From Marinobacterium sp. xm-d-530 (GTDB lineage: Bacteria > Pseudomonadota > Gammaproteobacteria > Pseudomonadales > Balneatricaceae): a stretch of 17,941 bases of DNA. Position 1 is the first letter of the stretch, and every line of letters begins with the position of its first letter. Under the pieces are notes generated by a model. The model saw only the letters and a program-made list of their open reading frames with translations. It was not told where the DNA came from and did not search any database. This document shows, piece by piece, positions 1 through 7,873 of the stretch. The position numbers and the translations under genes are program-made. The stretch is from the NCBI GenBank assembly GCA_949499045.1, contig CATEEE010000264.1, positions 1-17,941 on the forward strand, read 5' to 3'.

Positions 1-1182
1 ATGACCATGACCCCTGTAATGCCCACCTATGCTCGATTACCTGTTACTTTCACCCATGGTGAAGGTGTTTGGTTGTACGACACAGAGGGGCGACGCTACC
101 TGGATGCGCTATCAGGCATAGCGGTAACCGGTCTTGGTCATGCACACCCAGCGGTCACGCAGGCACTCTGCGATCAAGCAGCCAAACTGATTCATACCTC
201 CAACCTGTACGAAATCTCACTGCAACAGCAGCTGGGTGAAAAACTATGTACAGAGACCAACATGGAAGCGGTCTACTTCTGTAATTCGGGTGCGGAATCA
301 AATGAGGCGGCCATCAAGATTGCACGCAAATACGGAAACGACCGCGGCATCACAAACCCATCCATTATCGTTATGGAACAGAGTTTTCATGGCCGTACTA
401 TGGCTACACTATCTGCCACTGGTAATCGAGCCATTCAAGCGGGCTTTGAACCACTTCTAAGCGGATTCGTGCGCGTTCCATATGATGATGTAGAAGCCAT
501 TAAGAAAGTCGCATCAAACAACCGCAGCATTGTGGCGATTCTAGTAGAACCTGTCCAAGGTGAAGGCGGCGTACATGTCCCTACAGACGGCTACCTAAAA
601 GTGCTGCGAGACATCTGTGATGAAAATGATTGGCTTCTAATGCTCGATGAAGTGCAAACTGGCAATGGCCGTACTGGCAAATACTTTGCTTTCCAACATG
701 AAGGTGTACAGCCAGACGTGTTGACCACAGCAAAAGGCCTAGGCAATGGCGTACCAATTGGTGCCTGCCTAGTTGCGAACCATGGTAACCATGTATTCGG
801 CCCTGGCAACCATGGTTCAACCTACGGTGGTAATCCACTGGTCTGTGCAGCGGCCCTTGCCGTTTATAACACTATCCAAGATGAAGGCTTGATGGCCAAT
901 GCTTTGGCGCGAGGTCAACAGATTCGCGATGGTCTAGCAGCGCGCTTTGCCGACCTTGAGGAGTTTGTTGAAGTTCGTGGCAAAGGGCTGATGATCGGTT
1001 GTCAGTTCAGTACTGACATTGCAGCCTTAGCTAAGCTTGCCTCTGATAATAAGCTATTGCTCAATGTGAATGGAGGAGGTAAGGTTATTCGATTGCTACC
1101 TCCTCTAATCATCTCTGAAACTGAAGCAGAGCAACTGATAGAGACTGTATCTGAGCTAGTTCATCAGCTACTTGCAAAGTAA
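1..1182 (+). CDS. argD: Acetylornithine aminotransferase ArgD
   Basis: A PLP-dependent class III aminotransferase that converts N-acetylglutamate semialdehyde to N-acetylornithine in cytoplasmic arginine synthesis. The 393 residues match the usual family length of about 390-405. The PLP region is clear: NSGAESNEAAIK near residue 95, SFHGRT near 128, DEVQTGNGRTG near 218, and the Schiff-base lysine in TTAKGLGNGVP (K245). The window opens exactly on the ATG, so upstream signals are not visible; further ATGs at codons 3 and 7 are alternative starts. argF lies about 60 bases downstream, which favours ArgD over the catabolic succinylornithine or 4-aminobutyrate paralogues. These enzymes often also act on succinyldiaminopimelate in lysine synthesis; that dual role is known of the family, not shown here. 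Confidence 0.93.
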   Translation: MTMTPVMPTYARLPVTFTHGEGVWLYDTEGRRYLDALSGIAVTGLGHAHPAVTQALCDQAAKLIHTSNLYEISLQQQLGEKLCTETNMEAVYFCNSGAESNEAAIKIARKYGNDRGITNPSIIVMEQSFHGRTMATLSATGNRAIQAGFEPLLSGFVRVPYDDVEAIKKVASNNRSIVAILVEPVQGEGGVHVPTDGYLKVLRDICDENDWLLMLDEVQTGNGRTGKYFAFQHEGVQPDVLTTAKGLGNGVPIGACLVANHGNHVFGPGNHGSTYGGNPLVCAAALAVYNTIQDEGLMANALARGQQIRDGLAARFADLEEFVEVRGKGLMIGCQFSTDIAALAKLASDNKLLLNVNGGGKVIRLLPPLIISETEAEQLIETVSELVHQLLAK

Positions 1183-1207
1183 TCACAACTAACTTTATTT
1201 AGGATAT

Positions 1208-1242
1208 CGTCAGTCATGTATGTGGCTGACGTTTTAATTTTT
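1208..1242 (+). terminator. Terminator- or attenuator-like hairpin between argD and argF
   Basis: CGTCAGTCA (1208-1216) pairs with TGTGGCTGACG (1223-1231 side: TGGCTGACG region) to give a nine-pair stem containing one G-U pair, with a six-base loop at 1217-1222. The T-rich run TTTTAATTTTT (1232-1242) follows and ends immediately before the ATG at 1243. This is the form of an intrinsic terminator. Its place inside an arg pair suggests either argD termination or partial attenuation of argF. Folding energy was not computed. Confidence 0.55.
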
Positions 1243-2151
1243 ATGGGAACAAGACACTTTCTTACTCTTCTAGACTTATCACCTGAAGAGCTAAACAGAC
1301 TGATCAATCGTGCGATTGAGCTTAAACGCATGCGAAATGCGGGAGAGATCTACGAGCCACTTAAGAATCGCGTTATGGCGATGATCTTTGAAAAATCGTC
1401 AACGCGAACGCGTGTCTCCTTCGAAGCAGGGATGGCACAGTTTGGTGGTCATGCTATGTTCCTATCACCTCGTGACACCCAGCTGGGTCGCGGTGAGCCG
1501 ATTGAAGACAGCGCTCGAGTGATCTCTAGTATGGTCGATGTAGTGATGATCCGTACCTTCAGTCACGAGTTAGTTGAAACCTTTGCTGCTCACTCCAAAG
1601 TACCTGTCATCAACGCGCTAACCGATGAATTTCACCCTTGCCAGCTACTAGCTGACATGCAAACTTATCAAGAGATCCGCGGGTCTATTAAAGGTAAGAC
1701 GGTTGCATGGGTCGGCGATGGTAACAACATGTGCAGCAGTTATATCAACGCTGCTCGCCAGTTTGATTTCCATTTAAATGTCGCTTGTCCTAAAGGATTT
1801 GAGCCGGATGCAGCGCTGCTTGCAGCAAACCCTGGCCGCGTCACAATTACTCACGATCCTAAAGAGGCCGTTAAAGAGTCCGACCTAGTGGTCACCGATG
1901 TCTGGGCATCCATGGGACAGGAGGAGGAAGAAGCTCTTCGACTGAAGCGTTTTGATGGATTCCAAGTGAATACAGCGCTGATGGACCTGGCTAAACCGGA
2001 TGCCCTTTTCATGCACTGCCTGCCAGCTCACCGCGGTGAAGAGGTTAGCGACGAAATGATGGATGATCCACGTTGCGTTGCGTTTCAGGAAGCTGAGAAC
2101 CGCTTACACGCGCAAAAAGCACTTCTGGAGTTCCTACTAGTAGGCATATAA
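1243..2151 (+). CDS. argF: Ornithine carbamoyltransferase ArgF
   Basis: Makes citrulline from ornithine and carbamoyl phosphate in arginine synthesis; a cytoplasmic trimer in the family. From the ATG at 1243 the protein has 302 residues. The carbamoyl-phosphate motif SSTRTR lies near residues 52-57, HPCQ is in the middle, DVWASMGQEEE follows, and HCLPAHRGEEV near the C-terminus marks the ornithine-binding end. An in-frame ATG at 1216 would add nine residues (MYVADVLIF) and has AGGA at 1201-1204, but it lies inside the hairpin at 1208-1231. The ATG at 1243 gives the usual family N-terminus (RHFLTLLDL) but has only a T-run in front of it, so the start is uncertain. The protein closely resembles the Pseudomonas anabolic enzyme. 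Confidence 0.93.
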   Translation: MGTRHFLTLLDLSPEELNRLINRAIELKRMRNAGEIYEPLKNRVMAMIFEKSSTRTRVSFEAGMAQFGGHAMFLSPRDTQLGRGEPIEDSARVISSMVDVVMIRTFSHELVETFAAHSKVPVINALTDEFHPCQLLADMQTYQEIRGSIKGKTVAWVGDGNNMCSSYINAARQFDFHLNVACPKGFEPDAALLAANPGRVTITHDPKEAVKESDLVVTDVWASMGQEEEEALRLKRFDGFQVNTALMDLAKPDALFMHCLPAHRGEEVSDEMMDDPRCVAFQEAENRLHAQKALLEFLLVGI

Positions 2152-2156
2152 CCCTT

Positions 2157-2187
2157 GAGTAAGCAGTCCATGGGCTGCTTACTTGTT
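2157..2187 (+). terminator. Probable terminator after argF
   Basis: AGTAAGCAG (2158-2166) and CTGCTTACT (2175-2183) form a nine-pair perfect stem with an eight-base loop, six bases after the argF stop. The following tail TGTTATGG is only weakly T-rich, so termination may be partial. Confidence 0.5.
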
Positions 2188-2193
2188 ATGGTC

Positions 2194-2199
2194 TATACT
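2194..2199 (+). promoter_or_regulatory. Possible -10 box for metR
   Basis: TATACT lies 29 bases upstream of the metR ATG, just after the argF terminator, which would place the transcript start near 2206. No good -35 hexamer is seen at 16-18 bases, so the promoter may depend on an activator. No clear MetR-type TGAA-N5-TTCA site is visible in the gap. Confidence 0.35.
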
Positions 2200-2228
2200 G
2201 GCCTAAATGTAACTAGCCGGAGTCAGAC

Positions 2229-3170
2229 ATGATCGATCTTCGACATCTTAAAACCCTTGTGGCATTAAGAGATGCCGGTAGCCTTGTTGAAGCAGCCGAG
2301 CGGGTTCATCTAACCCAGTCAGCTCTCTCTCACCAAATCAAAGATCTCGAAGAGCGCCTAAACTGCTCACTGTTTATCCGCAAAACCAAACCCATTAGTT
2401 TTACCTCTGCCGGACAGCGCATTCTATCGTTGGCGGACGACATTCTACCGATGATAAGAACGGCTGAGCGTGACATTGCTCGCCTAGCAGGTGGCGAAGT
2501 TGGCCGCTTAAACATCTGTATCGAGTGTCATAGCTGTTTTGACTGGCTCATGCCAACCATCGATTCGTTCCGCAAAAATTGGCCTGACGTTGAGATGGAT
2601 CTCTCAACCGGTTTTACATTCCAGCCACTTCCAGCACTGGCTCGTGGTGATATTGATCTTGTCATCACATCCGATCCAGAACCCAGAAACGGCATTCACT
2701 ACGTTCCGCTATTCAGTTACGAATCGATGCTAGCCATAAGTCGACAGCACCGACTCAACGCTAAAAAGCAGATTGAACCCTCTGATCTATCGGAGGAGAC
2801 CCTAATCACCTACCCCGTCGATCAAAACCGTTTGGATCTGTTCACGCGCTTTTTAGATCCAGCAAGTATTGAACCTCACGAGATTCGCACCGCGGAATTG
2901 ACTGTTATGATGGTGCAGTTAGTTGCTAGCGGCCGTGGCGTGGCTGCACTGCCAAACTGGGCACTTCACGAGTATCTTGAAAAGCAGTTCATCAATGCCA
3001 AGTCATTAGGTAAAGAGGGCCTATGGTGCACATTGTATGCGGCTATTCGCGAAGAGCAGAAAGAGTCTGACTTCATGTTGGATTTCTTAAGCACCGCCCA
3101 GGAGATCAGCTTTAAACGACTCAACGGTATTAAAACGGCGATCACCAAATTCGAAAACGACCATGAGTAA
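2229..3170 (+). CDS. metR: LysR-family regulator, MetR type
   Basis: A LysR-family transcription factor. MetR controls methionine synthesis genes with homocysteine as co-effector. The N-terminal winged helix-turn-helix covers roughly residues 1-60 (AERVHLTQSALSHQIKDLEE), and the periplasmic-binding-protein-like effector domain begins near 90. ECHSCFDWLMP near residue 98 and the phrase VASGRGVAALPNW near 236 are typical of MetR rather than of other LysR proteins. The length of 313 is normal. CCGGAG with a six-base gap precedes the ATG. metE or metH is not in the window, so its targets are elsewhere or unknown. The end overlaps the next gene by eight bases (ATGAGTAA), so the genes are probably co-translated. 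Confidence 0.88.
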   Translation: MIDLRHLKTLVALRDAGSLVEAAERVHLTQSALSHQIKDLEERLNCSLFIRKTKPISFTSAGQRILSLADDILPMIRTAERDIARLAGGEVGRLNICIECHSCFDWLMPTIDSFRKNWPDVEMDLSTGFTFQPLPALARGDIDLVITSDPEPRNGIHYVPLFSYESMLAISRQHRLNAKKQIEPSDLSEETLITYPVDQNRLDLFTRFLDPASIEPHEIRTAELTVMMVQLVASGRGVAALPNWALHEYLEKQFINAKSLGKEGLWCTLYAAIREEQKESDFMLDFLSTAQEISFKRLNGIKTAITKFENDHE

Positions 3171-3492
3171 AGCTAAAGCCGTCACTCAATCGATCGAGGC
3201 GATAAAAAGCGAGATGGTGCGCTTATCGCTATGGGAAGCATCACCGCCCTCCCAAGAGGCGTTAAGCAGTCAGCAACCCTTTTGCATCGACACCCTCGAT
3301 TTCACTCAATGGTTGCAGTGGATTTTAATCCCAAGACTGGAAGCCATTTTGAAAACTAATATTCCACTTCCTGATTCCAGTGCCATTCACCCTTATGCCG
3401 AAGAAGCACTGAAGGGTCGTTCAGACAACACAAGTTTAATCGCTCTGATTCAACAACTCGATAGAGCACTCAGCGGGGATTATGATGGCTGA
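3163..3492 (+). CDS. yqcC: YqcC family protein (DUF446)
   Basis: A small 109-residue protein of the YqcC/DUF446 family; its molecular role is not established. The identifying core is QPFCIDTLDFTQWLQW followed by LIPRLEAIL, then HPYAEEAL, which matches E. coli YqcC segment by segment. No signal peptide or membrane helix is visible, and the protein looks helical and cytoplasmic. It starts inside the last codons of metR and ends inside the start of the antiporter gene. No strong Shine-Dalgarno is present, so translation is likely coupled to metR. In other proteobacteria YqcC is usually found near the pseudouridine synthase TruC, which is not present here. Confidence 0.82.
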   Translation: MSKAKAVTQSIEAIKSEMVRLSLWEASPPSQEALSSQQPFCIDTLDFTQWLQWILIPRLEAILKTNIPLPDSSAIHPYAEEALKGRSDNTSLIALIQQLDRALSGDYDG

Positions 3493-5467
3493 AAGCTACG
3501 GTCTATTTGAACAGATACTGCTTATTTTCATTGGTGCCGTTGTTGCCACCACTCTGTTCAGACGATTAAAACTGCCTGCCATTTTGGCCTACCTCGCCAT
3601 GGGCGCACTCATTGGTCCATTTGCGCTTCAAGTCGCACACCCTGACCAGATGGCGCTTCTTTCAGAGCTAGGCGTTGTCTTCCTGCTCTTCATGCTGGGT
3701 CTAGAGTTCTCGTTGCCTAAAATGATCGCCATGCGTAAAACCGTTTTAGGCTTAGGTTCAGCTCAGGTGATTACCACCTCCGCTATTTTCATCGGTTTAT
3801 CGCTAATAATGGGGATGGAGTTAGCTCCCTCCATCGTTCTGGCCGGTGCGTTAGCCTTGTCGTCCACAGCCATTGTAACCAAGGAGCTTATACGACTTCA
3901 GCAGCTTGGACAGCCGCATGGGCAGCTATCCTTTGGCATTCTGCTATTTCAAGATATTGCAGCGGTCATCTTTTTGATACTGGTCCCAGCACTAGGAACC
4001 AGCACCACTGAGAGTAACGAATCAATCATCTGGCCGTTGCTGCAAGGCGCTGGATTACTACTACTTCTTCTCATTCTTGGGCACAAAATTCTCCCGGCTC
4101 TATTTAATGAGGTTGCGCGTGAACGCTCGGATGAGCTGTTTGTTCTGGTTGCACTGGTTACAGCAATGACGGCGGCCTGGATTACCCATGCTGCTGGCCT
4201 ATCAATGGCGCTTGGCGGCTTCTTAGCAGGCATGATGTTAGGTGAAAGTCACTTTAAGCATCAACTTGAGAATGACATACGTCCATTCAGAGATGTGCTG
4301 CTTGGACTCTTCTTTGTCACTGTGGGTATGCAGCTTGATCTCTCGGCACTGGTAGCCAATATCCATTGGGTCATATTAACGACGATCATGTTGGTTACAG
4401 CGAAAACCGTCGTCATTTTAATTTTAGGTCGCCTATTCGGAAATAACGCAAACACCTCCCTAAAAGCAGGTATCAGCCTCGCTCAGGGAGGCGAATTTGG
4501 CTTTGCCCTTCTCGCGGTTGCCCTGACCTATCAGGTAATCGACACAGACTTAAATGCGGTCTTGGTCTCCACCATCATCATTTCTATGGTCATTACTCCA
4601 AGCCTATTAGATAAAGCTGATTGGATTGCAGAACGCTTTTTCCCATCCGCAAACAGTACAGAGTCTTTACCAGAGCATCAGCATGCCGATGCGGCCAGCC
4701 GACATCATGAACTGACCGATCATGTCATTATTTGTGGCTATGGCCGTGTCGGGCAAATTGTGGCTCGATTTCTGAAGCAGATGGGAATTCAATACGTCGC
4801 CATCGACCCTGATCCAGTTCGTATTAGAGAGGCCTCATCAGCCGGTGAACCGGCTTACTACGGCGATGCCAAACGGGTCGATATCATGCGAGGCTTGGGA
4901 GCAGCGAATGCTCGACTTATTATTTTGACGCTACCCAACCCTAAATCGAGCTTAGAGACATTAAAGCAGATAAAACGTGAATTCGGTGATATCCCGGTAC
5001 TCGTTAGAACCCAGGATGATTATCACTTAGAACAGTTTCAGATATACGGCGCAGCTGAGGTCGTACCAGAGGCGCTTGAAGGCAGTCTAATGTTGGTCTC
5101 TCACGTCCTTACACTGCTGGATGTTCCGGCAGATATCATCAAAGAGCGAATCCATACGGTAAGATCACAACGTTATCGTCTTTTGCATGGCTTTGTGCAC
5201 GGCGGACATTCCCTCAAAGCGGATTTAGACCAGAGCAGAGTGATTCAAAAGCACGCGGTTACTCTCTCTGAAAGCGCCTTTGCTTGCGGTAAAACCCTAG
5301 ACGCCCTCGACCTTGAATTAGAGGTCAGCTCACTGATTCAAAATGGTGAGGAGATCGACAACCCTTCAGGCACCCTGCTTCTAAAAGAGGGCGACACCTT
5401 GATTCTGAATGGTTCTCCTCGTGACATTGAACAGGCAGAAGCGAGGATTCTGCTCGGTAACCTGTGA
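3485..5467 (+). CDS. Kef-type monovalent cation/proton antiporter (CPA2)
   Basis: An inner-membrane CPA2 antiporter expected to exchange K+ or Na+ for protons. About 12 hydrophobic segments fill residues 5-385. Family marks include GVVFLLFMLGLEFSL, ALSSTAIVTKEL and the LFQDIAAV segment with its conserved acidic residue; AQGGEFGFALLAV follows. After a His-rich linker comes a TrkA-N domain with the nucleotide-binding GYGRVG loop near residue 418. A TrkA-C domain fills the last 80 residues. E. coli KefB and KefC lack this TrkA-C domain and work with the ancillary proteins KefG and KefF, neither of which is adjacent here. The ATG at 3485 has GGGGA five bases upstream; an ATG at 3482 is the alternative. 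Substrate ion is not readable from sequence. Confidence 0.88.
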   Translation: MAESYGLFEQILLIFIGAVVATTLFRRLKLPAILAYLAMGALIGPFALQVAHPDQMALLSELGVVFLLFMLGLEFSLPKMIAMRKTVLGLGSAQVITTSAIFIGLSLIMGMELAPSIVLAGALALSSTAIVTKELIRLQQLGQPHGQLSFGILLFQDIAAVIFLILVPALGTSTTESNESIIWPLLQGAGLLLLLLILGHKILPALFNEVARERSDELFVLVALVTAMTAAWITHAAGLSMALGGFLAGMMLGESHFKHQLENDIRPFRDVLLGLFFVTVGMQLDLSALVANIHWVILTTIMLVTAKTVVILILGRLFGNNANTSLKAGISLAQGGEFGFALLAVALTYQVIDTDLNAVLVSTIIISMVITPSLLDKADWIAERFFPSANSTESLPEHQHADAASRHHELTDHVIICGYGRVGQIVARFLKQMGIQYVAIDPDPVRIREASSAGEPAYYGDAKRVDIMRGLGAANARLIILTLPNPKSSLETLKQIKREFGDIPVLVRTQDDYHLEQFQIYGAAEVVPEALEGSLMLVSHVLTLLDVPADIIKERIHTVRSQRYRLLHGFVHGGHSLKADLDQSRVIQKHAVTLSESAFACGKTLDALDLELEVSSLIQNGEEIDNPSGTLLLKEGDTLILNGSPRDIEQAEARILLGNL

Positions 5468-5481
5468 TTCGCTCGCCGACA

Positions 5482-5490
5482 TGGTAAAAT
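5482..5490 (+). promoter_or_regulatory. Extended -10 promoter for the DUF3549-yejK group
   Basis: TGGTAAAAT fits the extended -10 pattern TGnTATAAT with one mismatch in the hexamer. Transcription would start near 5497, giving a leader of about 20 bases that contains the TGGAG ribosome site. No convincing -35 box is seen, as is common with extended -10 promoters. Confidence 0.45.
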
Positions 5491-5516
5491 CGCGCGCTTA
5501 GAAAATGGAGTCAGCG

Positions 5517-6569
5517 ATGAGCGATCAACAGGTAACATTAACCGCACTATTCAAACAGGCTGGAACCGCGATGCGTATCTACGATCTCGGCCGCCGTATT
5601 AAGGCATTCAGCGCTGACGAGTTTGAACGCATCGAGACTCAAGCTACCCCTTACCCTACTCCCTATTTACAGCACGCATGGATCGCTCTGCTACTTTGGA
5701 ACCCTAAATCGGCCAATGAGAATGCTGTATGGTTTTTGAAGTTACCGCTTGATGAGCAAGGGTTTTTGCTCAGTGCAGTGCGTGATGATATCGTCAATCG
5801 TCTACTGCAAAACGTCCAATCCAGTATTGATGGTGTTCCAACTGAGGACAGCCTTAAAGAGAACCCTTTCGCGTTTAAACCCAACGATGAAAAAATGGCA
5901 CTGTTTCATGCGAAAGCGGCACTCGACAACCACCAATCGGCATCCGCTTATTATGAGCCTGTGCAGCAATTTATCAGCCAACCTAACCTTGAAACCGGCT
6001 GGGAGAACTTATCGCTTCAAGGCTTGGCCGACTTTGTAGTAAGACTGGAACAGACCAATAATGAAGCCATCCTAGCTAACGCATTGAATCAGCTTCCAGA
6101 AGGGTTACACGCCCAAGTCCTTGGGTTACTTGAACATGCAAAGCCTAACAGCGATCTATCCGCAAAACTGTTACAACAGCTAACAGAAGCATTAAATGAC
6201 AATAGAGACCCTGTACTCATTTCTCTTCTGGTTCGTGCGCTTTCAAGTGCTAAAACTCAAAGTCATACTCATCAGGCCATTGATGCGGTTCTGAACAGTA
6301 ACGCTGCAAGGAGTGCTGAACTGCTCGCTGCGATTGCGACACGGTGTGAAAATGCTCTGCTCGAGCCTGCGCTACTGACGCGATTCTTAGAGGCACTAGC
6401 CCAATGTGATGCCGGGCAAAACGCATTCAGTCGCATACTAGCAGACCTAATGTACCTGCCTGTTCATCGTGTATTGATGGTTCAAGCGCTTCGTTCTGCC
6501 TCAGTATCCGATGCACTCAAACACGCTACCGATCAGATGTTCGGCCCTCATTTTCGTCAACCACAATAG
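5517..6569 (+). CDS. DUF3549 family protein
   Basis: A 350-residue protein recognised as the DUF3549 family of gammaproteobacteria; function unknown. The N-terminal part contains IYDLGRRIKAFSADEFERIE near residue 20, then PYPTPYLQHAWIALLLWN. The C-terminal two thirds are leucine/alanine-rich repeated helices (residues about 165-340), suggesting a helical-repeat scaffold. No signal peptide or membrane segment is seen. The ATG at 5517 is preferred because TGGAG lies six bases upstream; the in-frame ATG at 5505 is part of that ribosome site. Nine bases separate it from yejK, so the two are probably one transcript. The assignment rests on memory of the family pattern. Confidence 0.72.
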   Translation: MSDQQVTLTALFKQAGTAMRIYDLGRRIKAFSADEFERIETQATPYPTPYLQHAWIALLLWNPKSANENAVWFLKLPLDEQGFLLSAVRDDIVNRLLQNVQSSIDGVPTEDSLKENPFAFKPNDEKMALFHAKAALDNHQSASAYYEPVQQFISQPNLETGWENLSLQGLADFVVRLEQTNNEAILANALNQLPEGLHAQVLGLLEHAKPNSDLSAKLLQQLTEALNDNRDPVLISLLVRALSSAKTQSHTHQAIDAVLNSNAARSAELLAAIATRCENALLEPALLTRFLEALAQCDAGQNAFSRILADLMYLPVHRVLMVQALRSASVSDALKHATDQMFGPHFRQPQ

Positions 6570-6578
6570 GCTCCTGTA

Positions 6579-7580
6579 ATGAACAGTGTCCGCGCTATCG
6601 CTCACCGATTGACTCGTCAGACTGGCGACCAGTCATTTCACCTAAAGGAGCAACCTATTGGGTCTGAAGTTAATGCCCGAAAACTGCTGAACGAAATCGA
6701 ACAGGTATTCACGCGCAGAGCCACCAAGCGATATGGACGTTTTGCAGATGAGGCAACAAGCTTCAAAGGAGTGCTGCTGAACTGGCAAGAGAAGGGTATG
6801 GATCTGACTCAATTCAGCTCCAAGGTGGTCGAGCTGTTAGCCGTAATGTTTGAGAGTGAAGACCTTGAAACAGATGGTTACTGGGTGTTCATCGAGCAGG
6901 ATGAGTCCGACCTGCACGAACTCTGGATCGCTCAATTAAAACAGGCCGAGGGTTGGTGTTTTGATCAGAGCAATGAGCTGATTGAATCAGAACAGATCGA
7001 GTTTTCAAAAATGGGGCTCTGCTGCTGCATCGATCTAAAGCGCCTGTTTGACCCTAGTGCCAGTCGATACCTGACTTTAGGATTTGGTTTTGGTGAACGT
7101 TCTGCCACTCGTGCATTGGGTGAGTTTATTGGCTTCTTCGATACAGTGGATACACAAGCTGACACAGAGCGCTTCATGGAAGTGGTTCGTGACTACAGCG
7201 CCCACATGCCGGACGATGCAGGCAAACGCTATCAAAAAGAGGTTGCAGAGTTTTGTATAGAGCAATCCAAAGCGGGAGAGTCCGTTAGTTATCGTGACCT
7301 AACGGCATCCGTTGAGACTGACCATGAAGTTGGTTTTGATCAATACATCGCCTCTGAAGCCCCAGAACTGAAAGAGCAGTTCATTCCCGACCGTGCCAGC
7401 CTGAAAAAGTACGTTCGTTACACCGGCAGAACGCGTGAGGTATCCATCAGTTTCAGTAATGAATCGCTGGGAAAATCGATCTCGTTTGATCCTAGCAGTG
7501 AAACACTGACTCTGAAGGATCTGCCTACGAATTTGATCAAACAGCTAAAAGAGCAACTTGAGCCAGAGATTAAGGAGTAA
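6579..7580 (+). CDS. yejK: Nucleoid-associated protein YejK/NdpA
   Basis: Member of the YejK (NdpA, 37-kDa) nucleoid-associated protein family, which binds chromosomal DNA and has been linked to topoisomerase function. The length of 333 matches E. coli YejK (335). Conserved points are RYLTLGFGFGERSATRALGEF near residue 162, the FCIEQSKAGE segment, and the C-terminal DRASLKKYVRYTG followed by ISFSNESLGKSISFDP and TLTLKDLP, which aligns closely with the E. coli C-terminus. The gap to the previous gene is nine bases, with AGG eight bases before the ATG. The ribosome site of the next gene (AAGGAG) lies in its last codons, suggesting coupling. Confidence 0.87.
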   Translation: MNSVRAIAHRLTRQTGDQSFHLKEQPIGSEVNARKLLNEIEQVFTRRATKRYGRFADEATSFKGVLLNWQEKGMDLTQFSSKVVELLAVMFESEDLETDGYWVFIEQDESDLHELWIAQLKQAEGWCFDQSNELIESEQIEFSKMGLCCCIDLKRLFDPSASRYLTLGFGFGERSATRALGEFIGFFDTVDTQADTERFMEVVRDYSAHMPDDAGKRYQKEVAEFCIEQSKAGESVSYRDLTASVETDHEVGFDQYIASEAPELKEQFIPDRASLKKYVRYTGRTREVSISFSNESLGKSISFDPSSETLTLKDLPTNLIKQLKEQLEPEIKE

Positions 7581-7583
7581 CCG

Positions 7584-7850
7584 ATGCACTTTTTCATTAT
7601 CATCGCGGGTGTCGCCTTCTTCATCTACTGGAAGTTTTTTAGACCTCGTCAGTTGGAAGTGTTTATCGTCTCGGTGATTGCGACTATGATCACCATGACA
7701 CTGGTAGCGATTGTGTTTGACGACGTAAAACTGGGCTTTCTCTTTTCGGTATCGATACTGGGTTGGAGCAAACTGTTTGACCAGCTGATCAGTGATCAAA
7801 ATGCCTCTAAAATGTCGAAGCACCTTAGACGATTTCTTGGAAGAAAATAG
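7584..7850 (+). CDS. Small membrane protein, unknown
   Basis: An 88-residue protein that I do not recognise. Two strong hydrophobic helices are visible (about residues 3-19 and 24-45) and a weaker third (50-66). The C-terminal tail is basic (HLRRFLGRK), which would place it in the cytoplasm by the positive-inside rule. AAGGAG six bases before the ATG overlaps the yejK stop region, and only three bases separate the genes, so it is a real, co-expressed gene. Its end is 15 bases from the convergent P-like gene. Confidence 0.7.
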   Translation: MHFFIIIAGVAFFIYWKFFRPRQLEVFIVSVIATMITMTLVAIVFDDVKLGFLFSVSILGWSKLFDQLISDQNASKMSKHLRRFLGRK

Positions 7851-7873
7851 CTCAATCAGTTAACTCTATTGAG
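7851..7873 (-). terminator. Possible terminator at the convergent ends near 7860
   Basis: CTCAAT (7851-7856) and ATTGAG (7868-7873) form a six-pair stem around an 11-base loop. On the minus strand it is followed by CTATTTTCTT, which would end the DnaT/P-like transcript. The stem is short, so confidence is low. It overlaps the P-like stop codon. Confidence 0.3.

Noticed and set aside
2152..2228. Possible MetR-binding site upstream of metR
   Set aside because: No TGAA-N5-TTCA-like sequence could be found in the gap, so autoregulation cannot be claimed.
3949..4455. Open frames on the minus strand inside the antiporter gene
   Set aside because: They are antisense to well-recognised membrane segments of the antiporter and have low-complexity Ser/Arg-rich translations typical of shadow frames.
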